This document shows, piece after piece, positions 55,814-64,000 of a DNA stretch of 64,000 bases. A program made the translations under genes and the position numbers. The notes beneath the pieces are model-generated. The model made no database searches. It worked only from the letters and a program-made list of their open reading frames with translations, and was not told the DNA's origin. Numbering within the stretch: the first letter of the stretch is position 1; every line of letters starts with the position of its first letter. Source of the stretch: Cellvibrio sp. pealriver (lineage in GTDB: Bacteria > Pseudomonadota > Gammaproteobacteria > Pseudomonadales > Cellvibrionaceae); assembly GCF_001183545.1 (NCBI RefSeq), contig NZ_KQ236688.1, positions 4,042,395 through 4,106,394 of the forward strand, written 5' to 3'.

Positions 55814-58627
55814 ATGAAGCTAATGAAAGGCTTTTTGCTCGTGCTACTAAGCATATTCATGGTCGCCTGTGGTGGCGATGATGATAAAGATAAAGTGAGT
55901 ATTTCGATCAACCCCGCTACCGCCACCATAAAGGCGGGTGCAACTCAAAGTTTCACTGCCAGTGTGACCGGCACCAAAAACACAGCGGTATCCTGGTCGG
56001 TGGTTGAAGCTAACGGCGGTAGTGTGACTTCAGCGGGTGTTTACACCGCACCTGCAGCAGCCGGTACTTATCATGTCACTGCAACCAGTGTTGCGGACAA
56101 GAAAAAAAGTGCGACTGCAACTGTCACCGTGACACCGTTGGAAAAAACCATGGTGCGCGTGTTCCATGCATCGCCCGATGCTCCCAAAGTGAATTTGTGG
56201 GTGAACGACGCGGTGGTGGCTTCTGCGTTGGATTACCAAAAATCAACTGGTTATTTGACGCTTGATGAAGGTACTTACAAGGTTGCTGTGGAAGGCATTA
56301 TCCCTGGCGGTAATGCTGTGGTTATCGGCCCTGTGAATTTGTCCTTGGCGGGTAAAACAGATTACGACGTGATCGCAGTCAACAGCGTTAGCGCTATTGA
56401 ACCTCTGGTGCTGAGCGATACCGGCAGTTTGAGCGATAACACCAAAGTGCGTGTGCGTGTTGCGCACTTGGCTGCAGCTGCACCGGCGGTAAAAGTATTC
56501 GTTACTGCGCCCGGTGCTGACTTGGCTTCATCTGCAGCGCTTGGGACTTTTGCATTTAAAGAAACCCTGGGTGCGGTAGAAGTAGCGGCGGGCGATTATC
56601 AAATCCGCGTGACTCTGGAAGACAACACTGTGGTGTTCGATTCCGGCACTGTAACCCTTGCCGCGGGTAAAGACTTGTTGGTTGGTGCGGTGCCTAATGT
56701 TGGTACTGGTTCATCACCCATCCAACTGGCGGTACTGGATGGTGATGCTGTGGCAATGATCAGCGACAAGAGCGCTGGTGCTGATTTGCGTGTCGTGCAC
56801 AACTCTGCAGATGCACCTGCGGTTGATGTGACCGCGAACAATGGTGCAACTCCTGCAATTGCCAATTTGGCATTCCCTGAATCAACGGGTTATATCAATC
56901 TGCCAGCGGCCACTTACAACTTCAAAGTGACCCCTAACGCAGCAGCTGCTCCGGTGGTGATCAATGCCGATGTGCCACTTGCCAATGGTGCAGCCTATAC
57001 CCTGATTGCAATGGGTTCATTGGCGACTATCGAGCCGGTATTGCTGACCGATGACAATCGCTCAGTTGCTACCGAAGCCAAAGTGCGTTTGGTGCATGGC
57101 TCTACCCTTGCGGGCAATGTTGATATTTATGTGACTGCCCCGGGTGCAGGTATTGCCAATGCAACACCGGCGTTCACTGCAGTTCCTTTCAAAGCGAGCA
57201 CTGGTTATGTCAGCCTGGCAGCAGGTGACTATGATGTGGTGATCGCACCTGCCGGAACCAAAACCGAAGCCATCAAAGTGGATGTTGCGCTGGAAGCGGG
57301 TGGTGTTTATACCGCGATTGCCCGCGACGGTGCTGGCTTGACTGCCGCTTTGGGCGTTATTGGTCTGGATGGTCTTGCGCCCAACAAAACCCATGTGCGT
57401 GTATTCCACGCCTCTGCTGACGCGCCCAAAGTGAACCTGTGGGTGGATGGTGCTGTCGTGGCCTCCGGCCTTGATTACCAAAAATCGACTGGCTATCTGG
57501 AGTTGGATGCTGACACCTACAACGTTGCCGTTGAAGGCATTATCCCCACCGGCAATGCAGTAGTGATTGGCCCTGTGGATCTGGCACTGGAGCGCAATAC
57601 CCGTTACGACGTGATCGCAGTCAACTCGGTTGCCAATATTGAGCCTTTGATCCTGACCGATATGGGCAAGCTCGCCAATGCTAACAACGTGCGTGTACGT
57701 GTCGCGCATTTGGCTGCCGCTGCGCCTGAAGTGAAAGTCCATGTGACCGCTCCTGGCGATGCCATCTCTGATGCAACCTCATTGGGTAGTTTCGCCTTCA
57801 AGGAAACCCTGGGCCCTGTGGAAGTGCCAGCCGGTACTTACCGCATCCGTGTGACCCTGCCTAATAACACTGTGGTGTTCGATTCCGGTTCAGTTGCGCT
57901 CACCAGCGGTAAAGACCTGCTGATTGGTGCTGTGCCTAACGTAGGTACTGGTTCATCGCCCATTCAATTGGCGGTGCTGGATGGTGCGAACGTAGCGGTA
58001 TTGAGTGATGCAGCAGCCGGTGCCAAGTTGCGTGTAGTGCATGCATCAGCCAATGCCCCAGCGGTAGATGTAATTGCGAATGACGGTGCAACACCTGCTG
58101 TAAGTAATCTGGCGTTCCCGTCATTCACTAACTATCTGAACCTGCCTGCGGCTACCTACAACTTCAAAGTGGTACCCACTGGCACCACCACTCCGGTTGT
58201 TATCAATGCCAATGTTCCTCTGGCGAACGGCACTGAGTACACCTTGTTGGCAGTGGATGCGCTGGCGAACATCAAGCCACTGCTGTTAACTGACAACAAC
58301 CGCAAAGTGGCGACTGAGGCGAAAGTGCGCTTGGTGCATGCATCAACTCTAGCGGGGAATGTGGACATCTATGTGGTGGCTGCAGGTGCTTCTATCGCTA
58401 ATGCAACACCCGCATTCAGCAATGTGCCATTCCAGGCTGAAACAGGTTATGTATCGCTCGGGGCAGGTAATTACGATGTGATCATCACCCCAACCGGCAC
58501 CAAAACTGAAGCGATCAAAGCCACGCTCACCTTCGCCAATGGCATGGTGTACACCGCCGTCGCGCGCGATGGTGCTAACCTGACCACACCTTTGTCTGTC
58601 ATTGGTTTGGATGGATTAGCCCCTTGA
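55814..58627 (+). CDS. Large DUF4397-repeat lipoprotein
   Basis: The 937-residue protein begins with a lipoprotein signal (SIFMVAC, Cys 19) and an acidic GGDDDKDK stretch. An Ig-like (BIG2-type) domain spans about 28-108. Then come eight DUF4397-type modules of about 100 residues, organised as two 414-residue units (114-527 and 528-937). Each unit has four modules starting VRVFHAS, VRVRVAHLAAAAP, LRVVH and VRLVH. The function of DUF4397 is unknown; a surface lipoprotein is expected. The Shine-Dalgarno is AGGAGG. Its promoter matches that of the divergent ECF sigma gene. Confidence 0.9.
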   Translation: MKLMKGFLLVLLSIFMVACGGDDDKDKVSISINPATATIKAGATQSFTASVTGTKNTAVSWSVVEANGGSVTSAGVYTAPAAAGTYHVTATSVADKKKSATATVTVTPLEKTMVRVFHASPDAPKVNLWVNDAVVASALDYQKSTGYLTLDEGTYKVAVEGIIPGGNAVVIGPVNLSLAGKTDYDVIAVNSVSAIEPLVLSDTGSLSDNTKVRVRVAHLAAAAPAVKVFVTAPGADLASSAALGTFAFKETLGAVEVAAGDYQIRVTLEDNTVVFDSGTVTLAAGKDLLVGAVPNVGTGSSPIQLAVLDGDAVAMISDKSAGADLRVVHNSADAPAVDVTANNGATPAIANLAFPESTGYINLPAATYNFKVTPNAAAAPVVINADVPLANGAAYTLIAMGSLATIEPVLLTDDNRSVATEAKVRLVHGSTLAGNVDIYVTAPGAGIANATPAFTAVPFKASTGYVSLAAGDYDVVIAPAGTKTEAIKVDVALEAGGVYTAIARDGAGLTAALGVIGLDGLAPNKTHVRVFHASADAPKVNLWVDGAVVASGLDYQKSTGYLELDADTYNVAVEGIIPTGNAVVIGPVDLALERNTRYDVIAVNSVANIEPLILTDMGKLANANNVRVRVAHLAAAAPEVKVHVTAPGDAISDATSLGSFAFKETLGPVEVPAGTYRIRVTLPNNTVVFDSGSVALTSGKDLLIGAVPNVGTGSSPIQLAVLDGANVAVLSDAAAGAKLRVVHASANAPAVDVIANDGATPAVSNLAFPSFTNYLNLPAATYNFKVVPTGTTTPVVINANVPLANGTEYTLLAVDALANIKPLLLTDNNRKVATEAKVRLVHASTLAGNVDIYVVAAGASIANATPAFSNVPFQAETGYVSLGAGNYDVIITPTGTKTEAIKATLTFANGMVYTAVARDGANLTTPLSVIGLDGLAP

Positions 58628-58632
58628 TTCTG

Positions 58633-58656
58633 ACGGGCTCGCACTGAGCCCGTTAT
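58633..58656 (+). other. GC hairpin after the DUF4397 lipoprotein gene
   Basis: ACGGGCTC/GAGCCCGT (58633-58640 with 58646-58653) lies six bases past the stop codon, without a T-run. Confidence 0.5.
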
Positions 58657-58679
58657 TCCGTTACCGATTCCCTCTTTTG

Positions 58680-58706
58680 CGCCCGGATACGTCCGGGCGT
58701 TTTTTA
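58680..58706 (+). terminator. Rho-independent terminator of the DUF4397 lipoprotein gene
   Basis: CGCCCGGA (58680-58687) pairs with TCCGGGCG (58692-58699), loop TACG, followed by a run of T. Confidence 0.9.
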
Positions 58707-58754
58707 TTTTCAGACTGGTATTTTGTTAATGGGCCGGGTTGCTGTTTTTATTTT

Positions 58755-58778
58755 TGTGTATTAGTGTAGTGATACACA
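58755..58778. promoter_or_regulatory. Putative operator of the GntR (YtrA-type) regulator
   Basis: TGTGTAT (58755-58761) and ATACACA (58772-58778) form a perfect inverted repeat separated by ten bases, 23 bases before the first ABC gene. The arms GTGTA/TACAC resemble sites of YtrA-type GntR repressors, and such a regulator is encoded at the end of the same operon. Confidence 0.65.
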
Positions 58779-58800
58779 TAGATAAAAACAGGACGTTCCC

Positions 58801-59676
58801 ATGAACCCATCCATTTCATTACAACACCTCCAGCGCGGTATTGGTGGTACCAGCATCCTTAATGGCCTTAATGTCGATGTTTATCCAGGCCAGGTTATCG
58901 CTTTGCTCGGTAAAAATGGCGCGGGCAAAACTACGTTGCTGGATACTATTTTGGGGTTTGGTTTTCCCTCGTTCGGCCAGGTCAAATTGTGGGGCGTGGA
59001 TGCAACGGCTATTGCTGGCGATACCAAACAGCGCATCGGTTTTGTCCCGCAGCAGGATGAGTTGCTGCCGAGCCTTACCGTGGTTGAGCATCTCAACTTA
59101 TTCAAAACGTTTCGCAGTAATTGGAATGATGCGCTGGTGAACCGTTTGCTCAATGAGTGGTTAATTCCATTGTCTACACCCGCGGGAAAAATGTCGGTAG
59201 GGCAGCGGCAAAAATTATCGATTCTATTGGCGATTGCGCACGAGCCGGAATTGCTCATTCTGGATGAACCTGTCGCGAGCCTTGACCCTCTGGCGCGCCG
59301 ACAGTTTTTGCAGCAATTAGTGGATATTGCAGCTGACGAAAATCGCACCGTGATTTTTTCTACCCATATCGTCAGCGATGTGGAACGCGTCGCCAATCAG
59401 GTGTGGATGCTGCGCGACGGTAGCTTTTCGTATCAAGGTGAATTGGATGCGCTAAAAGAATCGGTCGCGCGTGTCAGTTTGGTTGCAGATGCGCCATTTC
59501 CAGAGAGTGTTAATTTGCCGCATTTGCTCACACAAAAAATTCACGGCAATCGCGCGCAGCTCACGTTTAAAGCTTGGGAGCCGGAGCGTGCCGAGCGGCT
59601 TGCGCAACAATTTTCAGCGCAAGTTGAAGTCGAGTATTTAGGTCTGGAAGATATTTTTCTGGAGATGAATACATGA
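58801..59676 (+). CDS. ABC transporter ATP-binding protein
   Basis: The 291-residue protein has Walker A GKNGAGKTT (near 37-45), a signature of variant form MSVGQRQKLS, Walker B LLILDEPVASLD and an H-loop STHIVSD. It resembles the ATPases of YtrB/ABC-2 systems. The last 80 residues form a substrate- or subunit-specific extension. It overlaps the membrane gene by four bases and is under the GntR-type operator. Confidence 0.9.
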   Translation: MNPSISLQHLQRGIGGTSILNGLNVDVYPGQVIALLGKNGAGKTTLLDTILGFGFPSFGQVKLWGVDATAIAGDTKQRIGFVPQQDELLPSLTVVEHLNLFKTFRSNWNDALVNRLLNEWLIPLSTPAGKMSVGQRQKLSILLAIAHEPELLILDEPVASLDPLARRQFLQQLVDIAADENRTVIFSTHIVSDVERVANQVWMLRDGSFSYQGELDALKESVARVSLVADAPFPESVNLPHLLTQKIHGNRAQLTFKAWEPERAERLAQQFSAQVEVEYLGLEDIFLEMNT

Positions 59677-61043
59677 GTGCGCCGTTGGTATTGCAACAAT
59701 ATTGGCAGCTGATACGAACACTCATGTTCCCATTGCGCGCAACGCGTTGGATGACTATCGGTTTTATGGGGTTGCTCGCACTGGGTGGTTTACTGCTATG
59801 GTGGTTTGACCAGCCGATTGTATTGATGATTGGCAGTGGTGCGCTTGTTGTGATCAGCATTCTGATTGGTGTGATGGTGCCGCCGCAAATGTTGTCGCTG
59901 GTTAGCAGCAAACAGCTGTCATGGATTCCCGGCTTGCGCAGTAAAACATTTTTCATTTTATTGTCGCTGTACAGCCTGATTGCATTAACTTCTGCGTTAT
60001 TGTTTTCTTTTAAACCAAATGGGTATCCATTTTTAACCAGTATGGCTACCGCAATTACGCTGGTGGCAGTAATTGCTGCCGCAATGCTAATAACCAGTGT
60101 TTATTTTCAGGGGTTTCAGCCATTTATTTTTGCCTCTATTTGGCTGCTGTATTTCGCGGTAGAGCAGTTGGTACAAATTAATGCCCTTGTCTGCATTGCA
60201 GTGGGGTTGCTTGTGTGGGGCGCGCTCTATTGGTGGTGGTGCCGATGGATTCCCAAGAAATACCTTGTTAACTATATGACGTTATCGCCTGCAAAAATGC
60301 GTGAAATGCAGGAGCAAAAAGTGGGCGTGGTACAAGCGTTTAATTATTGGATGTCATCCACACCGAAAAGTCTGTGTGGAACCTTATTGATCGGCACCTC
60401 AGATGGATTAAAAGCGCAATTAAAATACGAATTGGGTCAGGTGATTGCGCTGTTGTTGATGGTGCTGCTGTGTTCATTTTTACTGCGCGGTATGACCGAG
60501 GCATTTTTTCTGAAGATGGCTCCAGTAATCATTTTTACGTTCATGTCCATGCGCAATGTACAGTTTCAGGTGCTGATTTATCGCAACCTGAATCGTGCCT
60601 GGATTTATTTTGACGGTTCGCGCATGCGTTTTTTTAATTACGTGGAAAGACAATATTTTCAGCATGTCGGCGTTGCCTATGGAGCTATGCTGTGCATTAT
60701 CGTGGGCATAAATTTTGTGTTCGGTAATACCTTATCACTGTGTTTTCTAGCCACCATAGTAGTGATTAGTGGTTTATTTGCCGCACCACTATTTTATCTT
60801 GGTTGGATTATTTACCACAAAACAACTGCCAGCCTGAGTTGGTTGGGGTGGCTCTCTGGCATTATGGTTATCCTATTTATATTGCTGCTGACTTCGTTAA
60901 GTTTATTCTGGCAACCAGCCGCTGGTTTAGAATTGCAAAACAATTGGCGGCTGACTCTTGGAATGTTGATCGTATTGGTATGTATGCGTTACTGGGCAAT
61001 GCGGGTGTGGAGTCGCATGAGTTTCTATCGGGTGAAAAATTAA
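59673..61043 (+). CDS. ABC transporter membrane protein (ABC-2-like)
   Basis: The 456-residue polytopic protein has about 11-12 hydrophobic segments, with a cytoplasmic stretch in the middle (about 205-255, LSPAKMREMQEQKVGVVQAF). No family motif is plain to me; by position it is the permease for the ATPase ahead of it. The substrate is unknown; neighbours of this type often export toxic peptides or sense cell-envelope stress. Its stop overlaps the regulator's ATG by one base. Confidence 0.8.
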   Translation: MSAPLVLQQYWQLIRTLMFPLRATRWMTIGFMGLLALGGLLLWWFDQPIVLMIGSGALVVISILIGVMVPPQMLSLVSSKQLSWIPGLRSKTFFILLSLYSLIALTSALLFSFKPNGYPFLTSMATAITLVAVIAAAMLITSVYFQGFQPFIFASIWLLYFAVEQLVQINALVCIAVGLLVWGALYWWWCRWIPKKYLVNYMTLSPAKMREMQEQKVGVVQAFNYWMSSTPKSLCGTLLIGTSDGLKAQLKYELGQVIALLLMVLLCSFLLRGMTEAFFLKMAPVIIFTFMSMRNVQFQVLIYRNLNRAWIYFDGSRMRFFNYVERQYFQHVGVAYGAMLCIIVGINFVFGNTLSLCFLATIVVISGLFAAPLFYLGWIIYHKTTASLSWLGWLSGIMVILFILLLTSLSLFWQPAAGLELQNNWRLTLGMLIVLVCMRYWAMRVWSRMSFYRVKN

Positions 61044-61417
61044 TGTTTACCCTTAACCCCCAATCCGGCATCCCCATCTATCGCCAGCTGGTAGAGCAAA
61101 TTCGGCGCATGGTTGCCGGTGGTCAATTAAAAGCAGGCGATGAATTGCCTTCGGTGCGCGATCTTGCTGTTGAACATGCGGTAAATCCCATGACGATTTC
61201 CAAAGCCTACAGCCAATTGGAATTGGAAGGGGTACTGGTGCGCCAGCGCGGCAAGCCTATGCAAGTTGCCGCACAACAACACAGTGCCAATTCAGAGTAT
61301 GCCCGCTTGCAGCATTTGCAGCCGCACATCGAACAATTGGTATTGGTTGCGAAGCAATTGGAAATTTCCGATAAAGTGTTGCTCGCCAGTTTGCGTGAGC
61401 AATTGGCGAAAAAATAA
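61043..61417 (+). CDS. GntR family (YtrA-type) transcriptional regulator
   Basis: The 124-residue protein has a GntR winged helix (about 10-75, IPIYRQLVEQIRRMVAGGQLKAGDELPSVRDLAVEHAVNPMTISKAYSQLE) and only a short helical C-terminal part, the YtrA subgroup form. The start is ATG 61043, at the overlap TAATG with the permease. It likely represses its own ABC operon by the inverted repeat at 58755-58778. A longer in-frame start at 60803 lies in the permease gene and is rejected. Confidence 0.92.
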   Translation: MFTLNPQSGIPIYRQLVEQIRRMVAGGQLKAGDELPSVRDLAVEHAVNPMTISKAYSQLELEGVLVRQRGKPMQVAAQQHSANSEYARLQHLQPHIEQLVLVAKQLEISDKVLLASLREQLAKK

Positions 61418-61443
61418 TTCAATATTTCATAGGGATTTAGCGA

Positions 61444-62982
61444 ATGAATATAAACAGGTTTGGCTCTGCGGCCTTGCTGCTACTGACAACACTTTATGGT
61501 TGCAGCCCCGCACCAGAGCATGCGGCAGGTAAAGCGGGGTTTATGAAAGCTTGCCCCGGTTTTGTGGAAACCGGGAAGCCGCCTTTGGTGTTTGGTGCCG
61601 AGTGCGGTGAGTTATCTGTTAAAGAAAATCCGGATGACCCTGCGAGCGCCGATATTCAATTATCGGTTCTGCGCTTACCGGCAATCAGTCCGGTGCCTAA
61701 TACTGATCCATTGTTTTTAATTCAGGGTGGCCCCGGTGGTTCATCGATTGATATGGCGAACCAACTTCACGGATTTTTTGCCGATGTACGTAAAAATCGC
61801 GATCTGGTATTTGTGGATCAGCGCGGTACGGGTAAATCCAATCCATTGCGCTGCGAATCATTAAGTACAGATGACCAACTCTTGCCCGAGTCAGAACAAC
61901 ATCAAAAATATCTCAGCTTGTTAAAAAACTGTGCCGAAAAATACGCGGGGAGCAGCGGTTTTTATACCACGCCTTATGCAGCGCAGGATCTGGATTTAGT
62001 ACGCAAGGCATTGGGTTACACGAGTATCAATCTCTGGGGTGGTTCTTATGGAACACGCGTCGCATTAGAGTACTCGCGCCGTTATCCGCAGCACGCACGC
62101 ACGCTCATACTGGATGGTGTTGCACCGGTCAGCATTGCGCTGCCGAAATATTTTGCGCGCGACACCATGTTGGCATTGCACGCGGTGAATGATGAGTGTC
62201 TTGCGCAGCCGGATTGCGCTTCGGAATTTGGCAATATCGTGCAAAAAGCGGAATCCGTTTTTCAGTATTTGCAATCCATACAAGCTGACACAGGCGCTCT
62301 ATCGATTTCATATGAACATCCACGCAATCAGCAAACCGAAACCCTGATGCTATCCCCGCGCACATTTTCATCACTGTTATTTATGTCGCTATATTCACGC
62401 GACCTGACCGTATTATTGCCACGTGCGATCAGTTATGCCGAACAAAAAGATTATCGTTTACTGGCTGCGCTTTCGGCATTGGCGAATGAGCAAATGCAAC
62501 AAATGAATATCATGGAAGGTATGCGCTACAGCGTGATTTGCAACGAAGACTGGCCGCAAATATCCGCTGACGATATTGCCCAGAGCGCTCCATTTTTTGG
62601 GATGCACTTTGTAAAAGACATGCAGGCGATTTGTGAGTTTTGGCCCAAAGCAACACTGCCTGCTGATTATTGGGAACCAATAAAAAGTGAAGCGCCTGCA
62701 CTGTTATTGTCTGGCAAGCATGATCCGGTTACGCCGGAATCCTGGGCAAAAGCGGTTGCTGAACACCTTCCCAATGCGCAGTTGCTGACAGCGAGCGGTG
62801 GCAATCATTCTATTTTTACTGAAGGTTGTATCCCGCAATTGATTGCACAGTTTATTGAACGCGCCTCCATGGAGGGTGTTAATAGCGAGTGTGTCAGCCA
62901 CATCAAACCACTGCCGCTGGTGTTGGGAGCCAACCAGAAAAAATCAGCCAGCTCATCATCTGCAGGGAGCGAACAACCATGA
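61444..62982 (+). CDS. TAP-like alpha/beta hydrolase lipoprotein
   Basis: The 512-residue protein has a lipoprotein signal (LLLLTTLYGCSPAP, Cys about 20), an alpha/beta hydrolase core with FLIQGGPGGSS, VFVDQRGTGKS, nucleophile Ser in WGGSYGTRVAL, and in the C-terminal TAP-like part LLSGKHDPVTPESW (Asp) and ASGGNHSIF (His). It is of the tripeptidyl aminopeptidase/proline iminopeptidase type, so it may cut short peptides in the envelope. It overlaps the next ABC gene by four bases. Confidence 0.9.
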   Translation: MNINRFGSAALLLLTTLYGCSPAPEHAAGKAGFMKACPGFVETGKPPLVFGAECGELSVKENPDDPASADIQLSVLRLPAISPVPNTDPLFLIQGGPGGSSIDMANQLHGFFADVRKNRDLVFVDQRGTGKSNPLRCESLSTDDQLLPESEQHQKYLSLLKNCAEKYAGSSGFYTTPYAAQDLDLVRKALGYTSINLWGGSYGTRVALEYSRRYPQHARTLILDGVAPVSIALPKYFARDTMLALHAVNDECLAQPDCASEFGNIVQKAESVFQYLQSIQADTGALSISYEHPRNQQTETLMLSPRTFSSLLFMSLYSRDLTVLLPRAISYAEQKDYRLLAALSALANEQMQQMNIMEGMRYSVICNEDWPQISADDIAQSAPFFGMHFVKDMQAICEFWPKATLPADYWEPIKSEAPALLLSGKHDPVTPESWAKAVAEHLPNAQLLTASGGNHSIFTEGCIPQLIAQFIERASMEGVNSECVSHIKPLPLVLGANQKKSASSSSAGSEQP

Positions 62983-63773
62983 TCCGTGTTGAACATCTCA
63001 GTAAACATTTTGCGGCAAAAAAACTGTCTGGTTTTCAACTGCCGGTGTTTAAAAAATCGCATCAACCTGAAGTGATTACGGCATTGGATGATGTCAGTTT
63101 TACGTTGCGCGACGGTGAAATTACCGGTTTGTTGGGTTTGAATGGCGCAGGTAAATCGACATTGATGCGGTTGATTTACGGTTTGTTGCAGCCCAGTGCG
63201 GGCGATGTATGGGTGAATCATTTTCGGGTGAGCGATAACGCCAATGCGGCGCGCCAGCAATTAGGTGTGCTACCGGATGATACCGGATTGTATAAGCGTT
63301 TAACCGCGCGTGAAAACATTCGCTACTTTGGTGAATTGCAGGGAATGGCAGGGCAATCTTTGGAGCAAGCGATTGACCAGTTAATTGCATTGTTGGGAAT
63401 GGAGTCTATCGCGGATAGGCGCGCGGAAGGGTTTTCATTGGGTGAGCGAATGAAAACCGCATTGGCGCGCGCGATTGTGCACCAGCCACAACATATTTTA
63501 TTGGATGAGCCCACCAATGGTTTGGATGTGATTACCACCCGCGCGGTGCGGCGCTTGCTACATGAATTAAAACAGCAAGGGCGATGTGTGATTTTTTCCA
63601 GCCACTTGATGCATGAAGTCAGTGGTTTGTGCGACCGTATTATTGTGATTGCGCGCGGAAAAATTCTTGCCGATGGTTCATTGGCTGAAATATTGGAAGT
63701 AGGAAAATCCCATCAGTTAGAAGAGGCGTTTGTCAATCTGGTGCAACCGGAAGAGGAATATTCCCATGCGTGA
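62979..63773 (+). CDS. natA: NatA-like ABC transporter ATP-binding protein
   Basis: From ATG 62979 (the ATGA overlap) the protein has 264 residues: Walker A GLNGAGKST, signature FSLGERMKTALARAI (variant, with LGE), Walker B LLDEPTNGLD and H-loop SSHLMHE. It is closest to NatA-type sodium or peptide exporter ATPases. The last eight bases overlap the permease gene. The NatA name is by similarity of type only. Confidence 0.85.
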   Translation: MIRVEHLSKHFAAKKLSGFQLPVFKKSHQPEVITALDDVSFTLRDGEITGLLGLNGAGKSTLMRLIYGLLQPSAGDVWVNHFRVSDNANAARQQLGVLPDDTGLYKRLTARENIRYFGELQGMAGQSLEQAIDQLIALLGMESIADRRAEGFSLGERMKTALARAIVHQPQHILLDEPTNGLDVITTRAVRRLLHELKQQGRCVIFSSHLMHEVSGLCDRIIVIARGKILADGSLAEILEVGKSHQLEEAFVNLVQPEEEYSHA

Positions 63774-64000
63774 ATGGTTTATGAATATGCGGATCGTGTT
63801 GCGCAAAGAATGGTGCGATGCACTGCGCGATAGCAAGAGTTTGCGTATGGCGCTGTTGATGCCGGTGTACTTTGTGGGCGTTTTTGTTGCGTCATCGTTA
63901 TTTATTATCCATATGTCAAACCAATCGCGCGCCACCACCAGTGAGCCGATTAAATTGGCTGTAGTTGGTGCAGAATTTTTGCCTCCCCTTATCGATTGGT
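63766..64000 (+). CDS. natB: NatB-like ABC-2 permease (partial, C-terminus outside window)
   Basis: The 78 visible residues begin MREWFMNMRIVLRKEWCDALRDSKSLRMALLMPVYFVGVF, with a first membrane helix and a periplasmic stretch (SEPIKLAVVGAEFLPPLIDW), the pattern of the NatB/ABC-2 permease family. It overlaps natA by eight bases and leaves the window at the right edge. Confidence 0.8.
   Translation, partial: MREWFMNMRIVLRKEWCDALRDSKSLRMALLMPVYFVGVFVASSLFIIHMSNQSRATTSEPIKLAVVGAEFLPPLIDW

Noticed and set aside
57062..57742. A 226-residue minus-strand frame within the DUF4397 gene.
   Set aside because: It repeats with the duplicated units on the other strand and shows no family features.
60803..61042. 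N-terminal extension of the GntR regulator.
   Set aside because: It lies wholly in the permease gene; the winged-helix domain starts right after the ATG at 61043, which overlaps the permease stop.

Overview
The window is chromosomal core DNA of a gammaproteobacterium. Gene order resembles Pseudomonas (dksA-gluQ-cbrX-cbrA-cbrB-crcZ-pcnB-folK; hslVU with ftsN and priA; pilMNOPQ-aroKB-damX; tRNA-fMet-rimP-nusA-infB-rbfA-truB-rpsO-pnp). A fused BioH-BioC protein and a carbohydrate-binding-like lipoprotein point to the Cellvibrio/Saccharophagus group. That placement is inference; no rRNA is present to prove it. I see no prophage, insertion sequence or CRISPR array.

Layout. 1-9483 (all minus): a cut deoxynucleoside kinase, folK, pcnB, then the carbon-control module: an unannotated CrcZ-type small RNA with a sigma-54 promoter and CbrB-like upstream sites, cbrB, cbrA, the small membrane gene cbrX, then gluQ and dksA. 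9758-13999: sfsA, a DMT exporter, a DUF4136 lipoprotein, uppP, a PepSY-like protein and a cytochrome b561. 14005-19359 (minus): DUF971, hslU, hslV (behind a perfect sigma-32 promoter), ftsN, priA. 19565-20649: rpmE and a secreted nuclease whose signal peptide is encoded by the rpmE terminator. 20660-31689: PBP1A divergent from pilMNOPQ-aroK-aroB-damX.

31763-36717 (minus): gcvH, gcvT, an FHA membrane protein coupled to a secreted trypsin-like protease, and comF. 36889-42908: biotin operon bioB-(CBM9-like lipoprotein)-bioF-bioHC-bioD-(DUF2459 lipoprotein). 43091-44344: a flagellar-rod-like small protein and a SprA-related putative metalloprotease. 44538-54184: initiator tRNA and the translation/RNA-decay cluster. 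54263-58627: an ECF11-type sigma factor with its zinc anti-sigma ChrR, divergent from a large DUF4397-repeat lipoprotein; both sides carry the same promoter motif. 58801-64000: a GntR-regulated ABC transporter, a TAP-like hydrolase lipoprotein and a NatAB-type ABC exporter cut by the window end.

The most notable items are (1) the CrcZ-like RNA, about 400 nt, with four degenerate tandem repeats rich in AAYAAYAA Hfq/Crc motifs; (2) the ECF11-ChrR/DUF4397 unit with matched divergent promoters; and (3) two cases where an intrinsic terminator of an upstream gene lies inside the signal-peptide codons of the next gene.
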